NCBI GenBank assembly: GCA_033675265.1
Contig: JAUJYZ010001405.1
Span: forward strand, 248,001 to 312,000
DNA length: 64,000 nucleotides
Source: Actinostola sp. cb2023
Lineage: Eukaryota > Cnidaria > Anthozoa > Actiniaria > Actinostolidae
Reading direction: 5' to 3'
Part shown: positions 29,110 to 40,814 of the stretch, piece by piece
Position numbering within the stretch: the first letter of the stretch is position 1
How the letters are laid out: every line of letters begins with the position of its first letter
Notes under the pieces: model-generated
The model's database searches: none
What the model was told of the DNA's origin: nothing
What the model saw: the letters and a program-made list of their open reading frames with translations, nothing else
Translations under genes and position numbers: made by a program

Positions 29110-30209
29110 AATTGCTTAACAAATAGAAAACGTTTCCCGTGTTTACATAGCCTGAAATAAACACGAGGGAAGTTTGGGAGAAGTCGAGAGTTATTGTTAT
29201 CGTGCGACTCTTACGCTTCTTTCGTGCTTAGCAACCTCCCGCGTGCGTCCATAACTGGATATACGCACGCTAAGCATTGACCATTCCTTAATTGGACGAT
29301 TCGTCGAGTTTCTTGCCGCCGTGTTCAGTGAACTTGAAGCTCAATTCTTGCAAAATTACTTAATTTTCGGTTTAAAATCATCAAAATCACATCTACATAG
29401 AACTTGAACTTAAGTGCTACTATGATGAAATTCGTACCATTGCTAAATAAATTATTTATTCGTAAAATAGTCATTTTAGCTCCAAGATAGCAATTTTAGT
29501 TGTTTTTAAGTCGATATAAGAATAAAGGAGTGAAATATTGGACTCTCAAAGCAGGCAAAAATACGTCCGCCATTACAAAATCGTGTTCCTACGAACAATA
29601 GACTGTGACGTCAGTTTCTCAATGTGAACGCGTCGCTTCACGGCTTCCTACACTGTATTTTTAGTTTAATTATGATTAAAACATTTGAACAAGAAACAGT
29701 GTCTTGAATCGCCAAAAAATCGCAGTGTTCATGCGTGTAAATCAGCAATACGACGAAGTTGCGAAGAACGATGTTGAGAAACTGACGTCACTTCTATTGT
29801 ACAATTAGTCACCGGCCAGGAACCAGTTTGAATAATGGCGGGCTTGACTATTTGTACAAAATTTGTACATTTGTGGGAGTTATTTTTATCGTAACGAAAA
29901 ACGGTTTGGATAATGTTAATAAACATACTACCACGATACCGGCTAAAAATGTAAAAACATCAACTTCGCAAAATTTCATCATAGTAGCACTTCAACTAAA
30001 CAAGAAAAACTGTGATTCTATGGCTTTTGTTTAGTAAATAAAACATGTTTGACAACAGAAAAAAAAACATTTGTGGTCAGTTATTTTTACAATCAAATCC
30101 ACTGCATCGCTTCAAGGTTGTTCAAGGTCATGAACCATGTTTATGTGCTCTTATATCACATAGCTTTTTAGCCAATCAGAGAGCGCGTTATATATATGTT
30201 ATTTTATAA
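29110..30209 (+). mobile_element. Fold-back-capped element, copy C, with nested MITE
   Basis: The right half follows copy A: ATCACATCTACATAGAACTTG, then AATCCACTGCATCGCTTCAA and CAATCAGAGAGCGCGTTATA, ending GTTATTTTATAA at 30209. Only half the palindromic cap remains at the left (CCGTGTTTACATAGCCTG, 29130-29170). A second element is inserted at about 29413-29991 with ends AAGTGCTACTATGATGAAAT and its exact inverse. Confidence 0.55.
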
Positions 30210-30620
30210 TTTTGAATACAAAATTCATTTCAATCTCAATGGTCGAGGTCAAAACTGTGCATGGTCCCAGGTTAGTTTTGGAAGTGAATACCGGGACTGA
30301 ATACCCCTTCGTTCAAATGCTCCACGTTGGGTGTCTGTAGAGACTATTCGTAACAGAAATACATTGTATAGCATACCTTGAAACAGGCAGTACATCCATT
30401 AGTGTAATTTCACTTTTAGTTTTTGAGAGGACAAAATCCGGGATTACAATTCCAGAGGTGGTGCATACCGAGTATCCTCACCCCTCATGTCTGAATCTGG
30501 TCCAGTCCAAAGAAAATTGTTTTGACCTCATCTCTAAGAGAACCGTTTTTGAAATTGCTGTATACAGAAGAGAAAAGCACGCTGATGTACGTCACAATAG
30601 ACCGAATGCAGGAATATATG
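30210..30620. other. Intergenic stretch
   Basis: No supported gene or bounded repeat recognised. Confidence 0.35.
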
Positions 30621-30625
30621 GCGTC

Positions 30626-30746
30626 CAATTTCAATTGCCATTGTTCTGGACTGACTAGCCTCGTGTTCATGTGGAAACACAAAAGCATTTTCACCTGTAT
30701 GAGAGGCTAGTCAGTCCAGAGCAATGGCAATTGAAACTGGACGCCA
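30626..30746. repeat. MITE-like palindrome, CCAGTTTCAATTGCCATTG arms
   Basis: GTCCAATTTCAATTGCCATT and GACTGACTAGCC on the left pair with GGCTAGTCAGTCC and AATGGCAATTGAAACTGGAC on the right; about 120 bp in total. Confidence 0.7.
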
Positions 30747-30749
30747 TTA

Positions 30750-33700
30750 GTACATTCGTTCTGTGTCCGCTGGACTTGCGACAAAAGCAGCAGGCATATA
30801 TTTGGAAGACCACCCAGTATGTGATGGAATACACTTGCGCCTAAACTAACATTTTCGAAGAGGATTGTAGACAAATCTAGAATTATTTTCGCTGGGTATA
30901 AAGCAATGAGAACCCCTCTCATAATAACCCCCTTGAGTACTGCAATGGTTTCGATCGTCGTGTGATAAACCCTAGGCTTCCTGTACTGTCGCTATGGTCA
31001 ACCAATGTTAAGCGGTGTATATATGTGGATTTTGTCGATATCGACACCTAAGACAACACCTTCGTGCATTTGGCTTGGGGTCCAAAGTACCCGGTCACAA
31101 TAGCATGGTCAATCACGATAGCTTTTATTTCTCTCAACTAGATTATTAAAGCGAATTTCTCACATATTCAGTTCTTCACCAACTATTCTCTGTAAGCAAT
31201 AAGACCAGTAATGTAGCGGCATGCGTAGAATTCCATGGAAGATCTGTTTTTGTCATTAGTAGACCGAGGTAATGCTTTCCTTATGGCAGCCCTTGATATA
31301 TCGCAATGTAAACATTGGAGTTGCTACTAATCGAATTAAAAGCAACGAAATCGCGTGATTAGCTCAGAATCTAGCAACAACATCTCATCACGCTAGATTA
31401 GTATCAACTAAAAATTATAGTCTCCAAAGAGCGGCATTTCCAAAACAGTATCGAAGGTTTGGTTCAATTAAGTGAATATCATTTACCATGATTGAATACA
31501 GCCATACCTCTATACATAAGTGCGGGTATCGAGTAAATATTTCTAAAATTTCCCCTCCAAAAACGGTCTTAAATTATGAAGAGATTCCGTATTAAAATAA
31601 AGATTATCATCATCATCATCATCAAATCTCTTTGCTCCTTATATTGTCTCCTAGGATATACTAAATAGTACCTGTTGGTATTGCACATTACATATGCATG
31701 CGCGAAGCAACAATGCGCGCAATATTGAAGGAATTACAGCGGGTCCATCTCTACAATCATGGCACGCAATCTCAGTACTGCTGAAGTAGGGCCGTATTCT
31801 ACTGGGGAAAAACGGATAGCAGGTAGTGATATTTCCCAATATTTACTGTCAATATCATCTCATTGATTTACATTTAGATACCTCGATCGCCCGCCGACTT
31901 GCCTGAAAATGTTCAAGAGGTCACTTTTCTCTCATTCATTGCGAAGAGGATTTGCGAGAAACCCTCTACTATTTTTAGGGTAGTTGATAGCTATATAGTA
32001 ATTTGTCGCTTGGTAATAGTTAGTATTGACGAGTAAGAATCCCCAGCCGTCTAATAAAGTGTTTATTATATATTTGGTCAAAGATAATTGTAGTTTCCTC
32101 AGACATTCCAACTAGCCGCATTTTATGGCATGGAGGATTCCTACGGCAGCCACTTGAGGGTCACGTACAAGATATTTTTGGCACGAGAAAATATTTCTCT
32201 TGCGTGAGGAAGGAACCTTTATTGTATACATATCAACTAAGAGTTTCTATATAAACACTGTTTATATTTGGTCAGCTTATGTGATTAGCAAGTAAATCTT
32301 TATATCCGGCTGAGAGTCGAAGACTACGAGAATGGTCGTCACGAAGTGTTGCATGACATGCTAAATTCAAAAATAAGGCTCATCTCTCTTGTACTTTTTA
32401 TTCTCGCATGGTATCTACAACGTTTGCTCGTTCGTTAGTTATACTTGGTATATACAACTGGTTAGAATGTCTTTCTTTCGACGGAGGTGTCATTACAATA
32501 ACAATGATAGCTTATATATCAATTAAAATTGAGTAAAGGCAAGTACAGAAAATTACTGCAGAAACATTGCGTGAGTCTAAAGTTTGAGATTCACTTCGAG
32601 TAGAGAGAGCTGTGTGAATATACGTATTAAAAGCACACGGCCTGCTCACTCGTAGATGTTCTACTGACAGGGCCCGTCCGACCTCTTGTCTCAAATGTCT
32701 GTTTTCGCTGTTGAAATAGTCGATTAGCTTCGATTGCCATCGTGTGTTCTAGAGGTTGGCGGCGGTCAGGCAGTCTCCTTATGCAGCGGTTTTAACCAGG
32801 GAGCACCACCGGGTTCCACAATGGAATTCCCTTTTCGAAACGAAAAACCTGTTTCCATAATTAAAATGGCATGCGTAGTGGCGGCGTAGTGGTCAGAAGC
32901 CTCGAAGAGAACGGTTTTGTTGGAAGATTCTCGGCAATGTGTTTTGCGTCCTGTGTCTTTTACAAAACGTAGCCCAAGGCCATAACAAGCTAAGGAATCA
33001 ACGCAGGCATATGGAGAATTCCCAAGACCCACACACATGCAGCCGCTAGATTATGTGCAGAGGAAGATTGATCGGTTTCTAAAAAATGTTGTTAAGTTGA
33101 GATCGAAAGGTTGAGAAAGTTCACATCGTCTCAAAATGGAGCTCAACAAGGAATCACGCGAATCAATTAATTGATGAATCAATTATGCATCATGTCGATA
33201 CATTACCCGTTGATAATATTATTTGCCCAATTGACGGATAAGCGGAAGAAATAATCAATAACCATTTATGATTAAATTCCTTGGTGCAATTTGGGCATAG
33301 AGAATCACAATAATAATTTGCTCTACAGGGGTAATCGTCGATATTACCGATAGTCTCCATTGTCGAGCGAATTTCCCGATGAACTCGAACTGTGTTTATC
33401 GATTTGGAGCGATAACTTCTTATCGGTCAAAAACACCGATCGTCCGTGACCCAGACGCTTCAAAGCTGAAGAAGGGTCGTTCTATAGAGATATCAAAACG
33501 AGATAGCTGGGAGATGCCGCACAGTGGGTACGGTACTGCTACAGCGGATTAATTCCTGGCATTTCAATTAATTACGGACGGACGATAATTCCGATATGGG
33601 ACGTTGCGAAAGAACATCACAGTACTACCTTGGTCCAGTGGTCGAGTATGTTGAGTACTTGTAAGGGTTTCGCGAGTGGCGTTGTTTTACTACAACTACC

Positions 33701-33980
33701 AGAATGTTTTGGGAATTTTCGCTCTTATTCAGATTTTTATTCCCTAAACAGTAAGATATCTAACAAGAAATGAGCAAATGCAAAGCATTCTGGTAGTTGT
33801 AGTATTGGTATGACGCCATCATGTGCACGGATTATTGCACGGCATTAAGATATGTTGTACATGGTTTGGATAAAGCAAATATTTTCAAACGGGCGTCGTA
33901 TTAAAATATAATACTAGCTGAGTTAGAGACTCAAGCCGTGAATAGACGTTTTGGCGCACCCGCGCGCTCCATGAGTGATA
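30750..33980. other. Intergenic stretch, no supported gene
   Basis: An ATC run lies near 31605-31625. A 90-codon minus-strand frame (33038-32766, MCVGLGNSPYAC...) has no recognisable domain and I do not call it. Around 33180-33420 there are several AATTAATTGAT-type motifs and an ATCGAT-rich patch of unknown significance. Confidence 0.35.
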
Positions 33981-33987
33981 CTTAAAA

Positions 33988-34400
33988 CTAGAATAAATAA
34001 ATGAGAGCTTCTCGACGAGTCGTACCTACTAGATGTCCGCTTTGATGTTGACCATCGTTGCCTTCTGTTGATAAAGGAATGGCAGTGGAGAGATGCGTCC
34101 TGGGTGAAGCCAATATGACAACATTGCGTCCGAAAGTGAAATTAGCCAAGAAGAAGAGACTCAAAAACTTCACACATACACGCCTGAAATTAAAAAAAGA
34201 AAGAAATTCCTTCATTTGGAGAGGAAAGAGGATATAAAATCGAATCTTCAGTGCAATATTTTACCTGTACTCAGGCCACATGGTGTATCGTTGTACTACT
34301 AAAGCCTTTCCTCGTGCCAGCTTCCTCAGCTGCTAAGACTTTCTGCAAGTCTGTGAGGGTTACATGTGGGGTCAACCAGACAGGATCTGCATCACTTTAA
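33988..34400 (-). other. Possible exons of an unassigned minus-strand transcript
   Basis: Two short open stretches sit next to splice-like sites: one reading LTPHVTLTDLQKVLAAEEAG (about 34390-34280) ending near a GTAAAA, and one reading FGRNVVILASPRTHLSTAIP (about 34185-34030) after a pyrimidine-rich TTTCAG. Both look protein-like in composition, but an in-frame stop ends the first and I recognise no family. Weak. Confidence 0.2.
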
Positions 34401-34409
34401 TTGACGAGT

Positions 34410-35240
34410 GACGTGTTAGTCGGGATGAAATCTAAGTGGCAATACTTGCACATCAACAAGTTTGGATCGTCGTAACGTTGATCGGGTCAAGAGGTTTTAT
34501 TTGTATTTTTGCGTTGGTAAAATATGGATGCTATGAGCTAGCACGTGATAAACAAGTCGGTTCTTTTGCTCAAATTCAACGCGCGACCGTTCTATTTTTA
34601 CACTGGCTCAATCTGCGTCTCATTGAAGACAAATGTGCAGGGCTTGAAGTTTCAGGTGTTGGCCATCTTTAATTCTATTCTCTACATGTCCTATTTAAAA
34701 AACTAGTACAAACCACCGGTACAAACCCCTTTGGCAAAATACATTGATTGAGGAAAGATTCCAGAGGGTTTGCGAGAATGTCAAATATTACGGAAACACT
34801 TGACGGCCATGGTCAACGTAGTGCTACAATCCAGTTAAAAAGTAACACCTTTTTGGAACCATTTCACAACTTCAGAATACCCTGACCAGAGCCTCTGCCG
34901 GCTTTCATATCGAGCAGGGACTGGGTACGAGTCCCTAAATTGTGATAATCAACACGCAAGACCCACATACCTGTGGGGAATACTTCAAATAGAACGGCTA
35001 TAAAGAATAGAGTCAATTTCAAGTGGGCTTACATGAAGTACTTACATAGCCAGACAGAGCACATCGAGTTAAGCAAAATCCCAAAGTTTGGTGATAAAAT
35101 CGGATCAATATGGAACGACTTACGGCCAATCAAATATGATCTGAATTTACAAAGAAATGTATGGATTGCCGGACAACTTGTTGAGGAGGGGAAAGGACCG
35201 CAGGGGATTGGAACGAGACTAGAATCGGCTGCGAGGAGAC
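34410..35240. other. Intergenic stretch with unassigned ORF
   Basis: A 105-codon plus-strand frame (34973-35290) is present without a recognised domain; its end overlaps the hairpin at 35249, which argues against coding. Confidence 0.3.
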
Positions 35241-35248
35241 AATGCCGT

Positions 35249-35303
35249 AGCCTGATTTACAGACGGTCAAGAGGACCGCTGACCATCTGAAAATCAGGCT
35301 GCC
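35249..35303. repeat. GTAGCCTGATTTTCAGACGG hairpin, copy 1
   Basis: GTAGCCTGATTTACAGACGG faces CATCTGAAAATCAGGCTGC; the same hairpin recurs at 35805-35869. Confidence 0.65.
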
Positions 35304-35804
35304 CCTACCGGTGCCCAGAGTCTTTCAAATCGTAGTACCGCTTAGGGTGTGTCACAAATATAAGCCTTGCCGTAAACCTAAAACGACCACCATTAGAGTT
35401 ATTCCGGTACCTTTTAGGGTATTTGCGCGTAAATAAAATGATGACCTACCGGTGTCAGGAAACTAATTTCCATTTAGCAATTTACAATGGTCACAATGAT
35501 TTGATGACACGCCCACAAAGTCTAGTCTGGTGACTTTTACGGGTTTAATATTTTCAAAATTTCCAACGAGCGTGATTCGGTTTGACATGCATGTCGTGAA
35601 GAAGTGATGAATACAAACAACGATGCAGATCGATTACTAAGTAGGCTTTAGACTCAGATTTTCCTGGGTGCACAATTTGAAATCAACCTTCATTTGAATC
35701 TTCAATAAAAGAAGATGGCAATTTTCGAGAGACGGGGAGACGGGGAGAGACGGAGAGACGAAAAGACGGAGAGACGGATCAGGAAAAAAACCTACTCGTA
35801 CTCG

Positions 35805-35869
35805 TAGCCTGATTTTCAGACGGTCTATAGCGAGAGCGGAGGACCACGGACCGTCTGAAAATCAGGCTA
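35805..35869. repeat. GTAGCCTGATTTTCAGACGG hairpin, copy 2
   Basis: GTAGCCTGATTTTCAGACGG and its exact inverse enclose about 25 bases. Just upstream (35730-35780) is a GAGACGG minisatellite. Confidence 0.75.
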
Positions 35870-36197
35870 CGTACTCGTAGTCGGATCTGAAGTTCGCTAG
35901 TGTGTTTGGGGTGGAGGGGGAGGTGAGTTGCCGATTTTGCATGACGGCCGACTTTTTGTAACTAGTTCTTTGGCGCGAACCACTAGAAATGTTTTTGACT
36001 TCAGGCTCTCTCTCTGTGTAATGCCATTAATTTCCAGTAGTGTGACTGAGCCCTTGTGCACCAACATATAGGAAATCAGTAGCTATTGTGTTTGTCTTTC
36101 TTTCTTTTCGCAGCTAGTCAGTATTACAAGTGTTTGAATCGCTCTGTTTCTTCATTACTCAGTGTTGAAGATCAGTGCTGAGGTAGTTATAAGACGG

Positions 36198-36277
36198 CAA
36201 GGATGGTTTAGTTGGTTAGTGCGCGACCTTCTAAGCGAGAGGTACCCGGTTCGATTCTTCATCACCTCACATCCTTG
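36198..36277 (+). repeat. tRNA-like SINE head or degenerate tRNA
   Basis: CAAGGATG at 36198 can pair with CATCCTTG at 36270 as an acceptor-like stem; TTTAGTTGGTTAG resembles a D arm and GGTTCGATTCT a B box. The T stem does not pair properly and no sound anticodon arm forms, so a functional tRNA is unlikely. A GA run (36356-36373) follows. Confidence 0.35.
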
Positions 36278-36373
36278 TTTCGACTTCCCTCTAATCCGTG
36301 TAGCACAGTGATACCCGTAGAACGGAGCACTGATAGTCTGCGTTACAGCCGGTTTAGAGAGAGAGAGAGAGAG

Positions 36374-36985
36374 CTGGGCGTCTGCAACCCAAAGTAAGTG
36401 GGGGTGGAAAGAAGTAAGGGTGGGGGGAAGGGGGAGGGGGATTGCAGATTAGTTATGTCAAATTAAAGCCTGAGTGATGGCGCAACAACACCGTGTCTTT
36501 AAATTGAGCCTATCGCTCGAGAACGCCCATGAAAACCAGAACTAGAGAGAGATATGATATGTTTAAGATCCGTTTACACTCCTGCCATTGAGATGAGGTT
36601 GCGAGGTCGATCAGTGGTACCATTTCTATCAAGCACTCAGACAATTTCTATTTAAAGCGCTGATAGTACGTGACCTACCAGGAACAATACTTAAATAGAT
36701 ACTTCTTCAAACGATCATTATGAGATCTTTCCTTTCTGGAAAGAAAACAGATCTTTCTAGAGGCAATCCATTTTACATCCCAGGAGGGTCAGGTAAGGCC
36801 TTATCCGGCTGCTGGTAACTTACTCAGAGAAAGAGAAGGGAATGAAACACCGCGGTTTCTTCCACCCCTCCCCCCTTCCTTTGTCAGCCAGCTACTCTGG
36901 CGATTTTAAAATGCAAAGCTCATTAGCCTTGCCGGATTACCAGCCAAAACCTTGCACAACTTTCGTATAAACCCTGACCTGATGT
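36374..36985. other. Intergenic stretch
   Basis: A G-rich run lies at 36415-36440; otherwise nothing recognised. Confidence 0.35.
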
Positions 36986-36989
36986 CAGA

Positions 36990-37442
36990 CTAAGCTTATT
37001 AGTCGGGCTTCCTGTGGAAACCCGACTCTAAAAATGCAGAGCGTTCTTCTTCTTCGTATTCTTTGACCCCAAATGACTAATTGGGTTCTACAGCGCATGC
37101 GCCACGTCGAGCTAAAGCCGAAGGAGACATGAAGTATGGCCAAGAAAGATTAGAAAGCACAAACCAATCAGGGAAAGCACCGGAGGTCAAGGGGCCAAAA
37201 TATAAGTCTTTTCTCGTCTAAATCTAAATTTAGATTGAAGCTATTTACTGATATACTGTAAAGTTCGCAGTACTGAAATTGCAAGGAAACGGCATGTTCT
37301 ATCGAGCTCGAGTCATGCAACGACGAGCAACCAAAAACTATTTCAATCGCACTGAAAATCGCACTATAAGATATCTATATTTAGTTCAAATTGGTTACAT
37401 TTCATTTAGAAGCACGACTTCACGCTAGAAGAGCGTCTAGTT
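36990..37442 (-). mobile_element. Short copy of the GACGCTC / CACAGGAAG-ended element
   Basis: GTCGGGCTTCCTGTGGAAAC at the left and TTCACGCTAGAAGAGCGTCT at the right are the ends seen at 11258-12168, inverted. About 450 bp. Confidence 0.6.
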
Positions 37443-37537
37443 ACTTTTGACATGTGTATGTGGCGTTACCCCCCACCTGGGCCTCTCGAAGTCCGTCCGT
37501 TTGCGATCAGGCACCCAGGGAGGAGGGGGGAATTCAA

Positions 37538-38280
37538 CAGGGTAGCAAAGGGGTTACGCGTGACGCGTGAATGGATGTGATGCGTGATCGTCCCTTTTGA
37601 CCGACTGTGATCACAGGCAGCCCAACCCATTGCTTCTGAGGCTACTAAATAATCAAATAAAATGATATTTGCGTCTTTTTTTTATGGGTTTCCTGTGGTA
37701 GAGCGCGCGCGCATTTATATATTGGGTTCCCTGTGTATAGAAATGTATAATGTTGGGCTTCCTGTGTGTGTCCTGCGGGATGCGCCCGCAGCAAAGTAGT
37801 GCGGGACGCGCGGGATGTGCACAGGAAGCCCAATATAGGATATTACTCAGCACAGGGAACCCAACATATCTACGTATTATATATTGAGCACGCGCGCGCT
37901 CTACCACAGGAAACCCATAAAAAGACGCAAATATCATTTTATTTCATTATTTAGTAGCCTCAAAAGGAATGGTTGGGCTGCCTGTGCTGTGATTCGTGAT
38001 TTACCGCTCAGTGGAACGTGAACGTTTAGGATCTAAACATTTTCGCGCGTGAAATTCCAAAAAAAATTCGGACATTTTGGTCCGTGACGTGACGCGTGAA
38101 TTTACAAAACGTTCACGTTTGTAAATCACGAATCACAGTTGGTCAAAAGGGACGATCACGCATCACATTGAAATAAATTCTCGCAGCACGCTCGAATTTT
38201 TATGAATTTCACGATTCACCGCACGCTCTATATTTTGGTCAAATCACGCGTCACGTGTATTAAGCCCCTTTGCTACCCTG
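37538..38280. mobile_element. CAGGGTAGCAAAGGGG element carrying a nested MITE
   Basis: Ends CAGGGTAGCAAAGGGG and CCCCTTTGCTACCCTG are exact inverses. GTGATGCGTGATCGTCCC at 37577 returns inverted at about 38145-38165. A complete CACAGGCAGCCCAACC MITE (37613-37986) has inserted inside it. Confidence 0.75.
37613..37986. mobile_element. CACAGGCAGCCCAACC MITE, nested, 7-bp target duplication
   Basis: Exact terminal inverted repeats, flanked by CTGTGAT on both sides. Its interior is itself palindromic around the GCGGGACGCGCGGGA region, with paired TGGGTTTCCTGTGGTAGAGC arms, making it longer than the 18999-19246 copy. Confidence 0.8.
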
Positions 38281-38460
38281 TTTATACTGACTTAGGATAA
38301 ATAAACCTTGACAAGAAAGGCTCAAAACTGGACTGAACCCCGCCACACATACCCACTACATGAACAATATGTGAAAATGTAATAAATTACACAAATGTAC
38401 CCAATCTTGAAAATATCAGGGTCTATCAGGCACCGACTATATTAACACAAATTGTAAAAC

Positions 38461-38949
38461 TTACCAGAAATTTTGAAGGTCTTGACATGCAGTTTTATTT
38501 GAAGTCAGAAAACGGATGAAACATCCGGCAGTGTTCGTGATGATCTTTGCTTTTGCATCACTAAGAGTCGGCAGTCTTATGTGGCTATGAATCCCATTGC
38601 CTTTATAGACAAAACGACCAATGCAAAGATATATACGTACCACAAACATGGCAAACGTGTTCCCGATGGAACCGAGAAGAACACGGGTTTCAAACTAGAA
38701 GCAGAGCACACTTGAACTGGTGATCATGAAGAGCTCTTGTCGCTTGTAGTCGTAGATTCGAAGGCCATTTTGCTTTAATATACATGGACGAGCTGAACAA
38801 CCATTGCAAATTATGCCACACAAAATGATGGCCGCTTCAAGCCAGTAGCTTAAAAGTCGTCTGGAATGTACGACATATCGATTTTGTACCCTTTGTAGTA
38901 TTTTGAAGGTAAAATTTCGAAGAATTTCACTGCATTTCATGGCAGTCAT
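38461..38949 (-). pseudogene. Unassigned 163-codon frame broken by one TAG
   Basis: Reading from the ATG at 38949 (MTAMKCSEILRNFTFKILQR...), 84 codons are open to ...SSSVLCF, then a single TAG, then 78 more codons in the same frame (FETRVLLGSIGNTFAM...TACQDLQNFW) up to a GTAAGT donor-like site near 38461. Such length is unusual in this AT-rich surrounding. It may be a decayed gene, an exon pair or chance; I recognise no family. Confidence 0.25.
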
Positions 38950-39159
38950 TTCAGTTGTAGTTTACCAATTTTCGCGGGCTTGGTCACGTGTTATCAAACA
39001 ACCAATCAAATACAAGCCGCTTGTAAATAAACGCAAAATCTTGCAATTTTGATCTTGCGGTATACTGCAGTATAAACGTTTTAAAAAGTTATTAGGATAT
39101 TTTTATTGTGATTTTGTTTTTTAGCAAGCACATTCGTATTAAACAATGATGGCCAACGA

Positions 39160-39163
<4 letters not shown>

Positions 39164-39190
<27 letters not shown>
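39164..39190. repeat. G homopolymer
   Basis: About 27 consecutive G (C on the other strand); length is probably unreliable. Confidence 0.9.
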
Positions 39191-39296
39191 AGGCGGCACG
39201 CTCTTCAAAACTTGAAAATTAATTGGAAATCCACAGAAAATTACATGAAAGAAGGAAATTCTTTGGAAATGTCCGAAACCTTGGAAATTTCCAACT

Positions 39297-39714
39297 ACAG
39301 TAAAAACTCGCATAAAAGAACCTCTATTTTTCCAAGTCAGGCTGAAATGGTTCTTATATATTGGGTGTCTAGTGAGAAATCAGGCTGTTTTACAGGGCAA
39401 AAAAAACAATAATAAATTGTTCCTGATACAGTATGGTGTATTTCCTTACAATTTGTTTTAATTAGTGAACTATTGACCCTGAAAGGTCTAATATATTCAC
39501 ACTAAACATTAACAACCCAACTGTATAGTAAATATAATATTTCTGCATATTCAGCACCAACTGTACCTGTGTGTTCTGAGCTTTAGTCATTTTTCACATA
39601 AGAACCTGCTTCATTTGTCAGGCTGAACTGGTTCTTATATATTGGATGCTTAATTGGCTAAATTTCAGCCTGGAGGTTCTTAATCTGCAGTTTCTTATAT
39701 GCGGGTTTTTACTG
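39297..39714. mobile_element. MITE with ACAGTAAAAACTCGC ends
   Basis: ACAGTAAAAACTCGCATAAA faces CGGGTTTTTACTGT; the sub-repeat TTCTTATATATTGG occurs twice in the same orientation and AGGCTGAA motifs recur. Confidence 0.65.
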
Positions 39715-39715
39715 T

Positions 39716-40072
39716 ACCGTATTTCCTCCAATAAACGCCTCCCTCCAATAAACGCCCCCCCCCCCCCCCCCCCCCCCAACCCCCCGTTAATATACACCCT
39801 CAGGAGAAAAACCGTTAATATACACCCTCCCCAGAGGGGCCCCACTCGAAAGGGGGCGTTTATTAGAATAGACACGAAAAACAAATGCTGATATTGAAAG
39901 ATTCCTATGTTTATATATTCTTTAAATGTCTACAACTGACTCATTACCGCTTATGTTTTTCATCGTATTGTTGACGACTCGGGATACGTTTCAGAGGCAA
40001 AATTTGGAGTTTCGAAATATACGCCCCCCTAGCTCTTTTAAACGCCTCCCTCTAATAAACGCAATACGGTAT
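39716..40072. mobile_element. MITE with ACCGTATT ends and TAATAAACGCC motifs
   Basis: ACCGTATTTCCTCCAATAAA at the left and CTAATAAACGCAATACGGT at the right; a C homopolymer lies at 39757-39777 and GGGGGCGTTTATTAGAATAG inside is an inverted copy of the end. Confidence 0.7.
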
Positions 40073-40683
40073 TAAATTTCCAAGGTTTGAAGCTTTCTTG
40101 GATTTTCTTTACTCATTTCTTATACTGAAAAACAGCCATTTACATAGTAAAGTATAGACTACGTGACGCTTTATAGGCCGTAAGTAAAGTATAGATGTGC
40201 GTTTTGTTATTAAGAGAATAAAATAGCCACACAACTTTAGAATGACTTTATTAAATCTGTATATGCTTATATTGAACATTTCTTTATTCCCTAACAATTT
40301 TTTAGACCTGTACCTACAACTTAATACTTTACTTTAAATAATTCAGAATAACGATTTCATTTATTTTCTTCTCAGTAAAACGTTCGTGTAATTCTAATTG
40401 TCTCACAAATAATTAAAACACTTACTGACATCTTGTCGGTTATTAAATATATTACTTGGCGTCCTAAGAATATCTTGCGACCGCGGCTTGGATCTAAAAG
40501 CGCCTGACCAACGCGTGAACAGGCGTGAACAAAATTCGGGACTTTCCGAGTCCCTTCAGTTTTCCTCTCGATCTCCAGAAACAGCTAACAGATTACAAGA
40601 GAGGCTACTCGTGGGTTTTCGTCTCGTGGTTTTCACTATTGCTATCAGAGCTTGCGCTTTGCCAGTGTGAAAGAGCATATCGA

Positions 40684-40814
40684 AACTTTTCTTGCAACGT
40701 TGCGCGCAACAGTTGCAGAAGTAGGATCAAGTTTAGACTGCAAAATAGCCCCTACTTCGTTGCATCGTGTGACACCCAAAAAAAACTGTTGCGCGCAACG
40801 TTGCAAGAAAAGTT
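40684..40814. repeat. 31-bp perfect inverted repeat
   Basis: AACTTTTCTTGCAACGTTGC... (40684-40714) and its exact inverse (40784-40814) enclose 69 bases. The arms contain GTTGCGCGCAAC. Confidence 0.8.

Noticed and set aside
32766..33038. 90-codon minus-strand frame
   Set aside because: Near chance length, no domain, no convincing splice context.
34973..35290. 105-codon plus-strand frame
   Set aside because: No recognisable domain, and its end overlaps a repeated hairpin.
36198..36277. Functional tRNA gene
   Set aside because: An acceptor-like stem and B box exist, but the T stem and anticodon arm do not fold properly; kept only as a SINE-like repeat.
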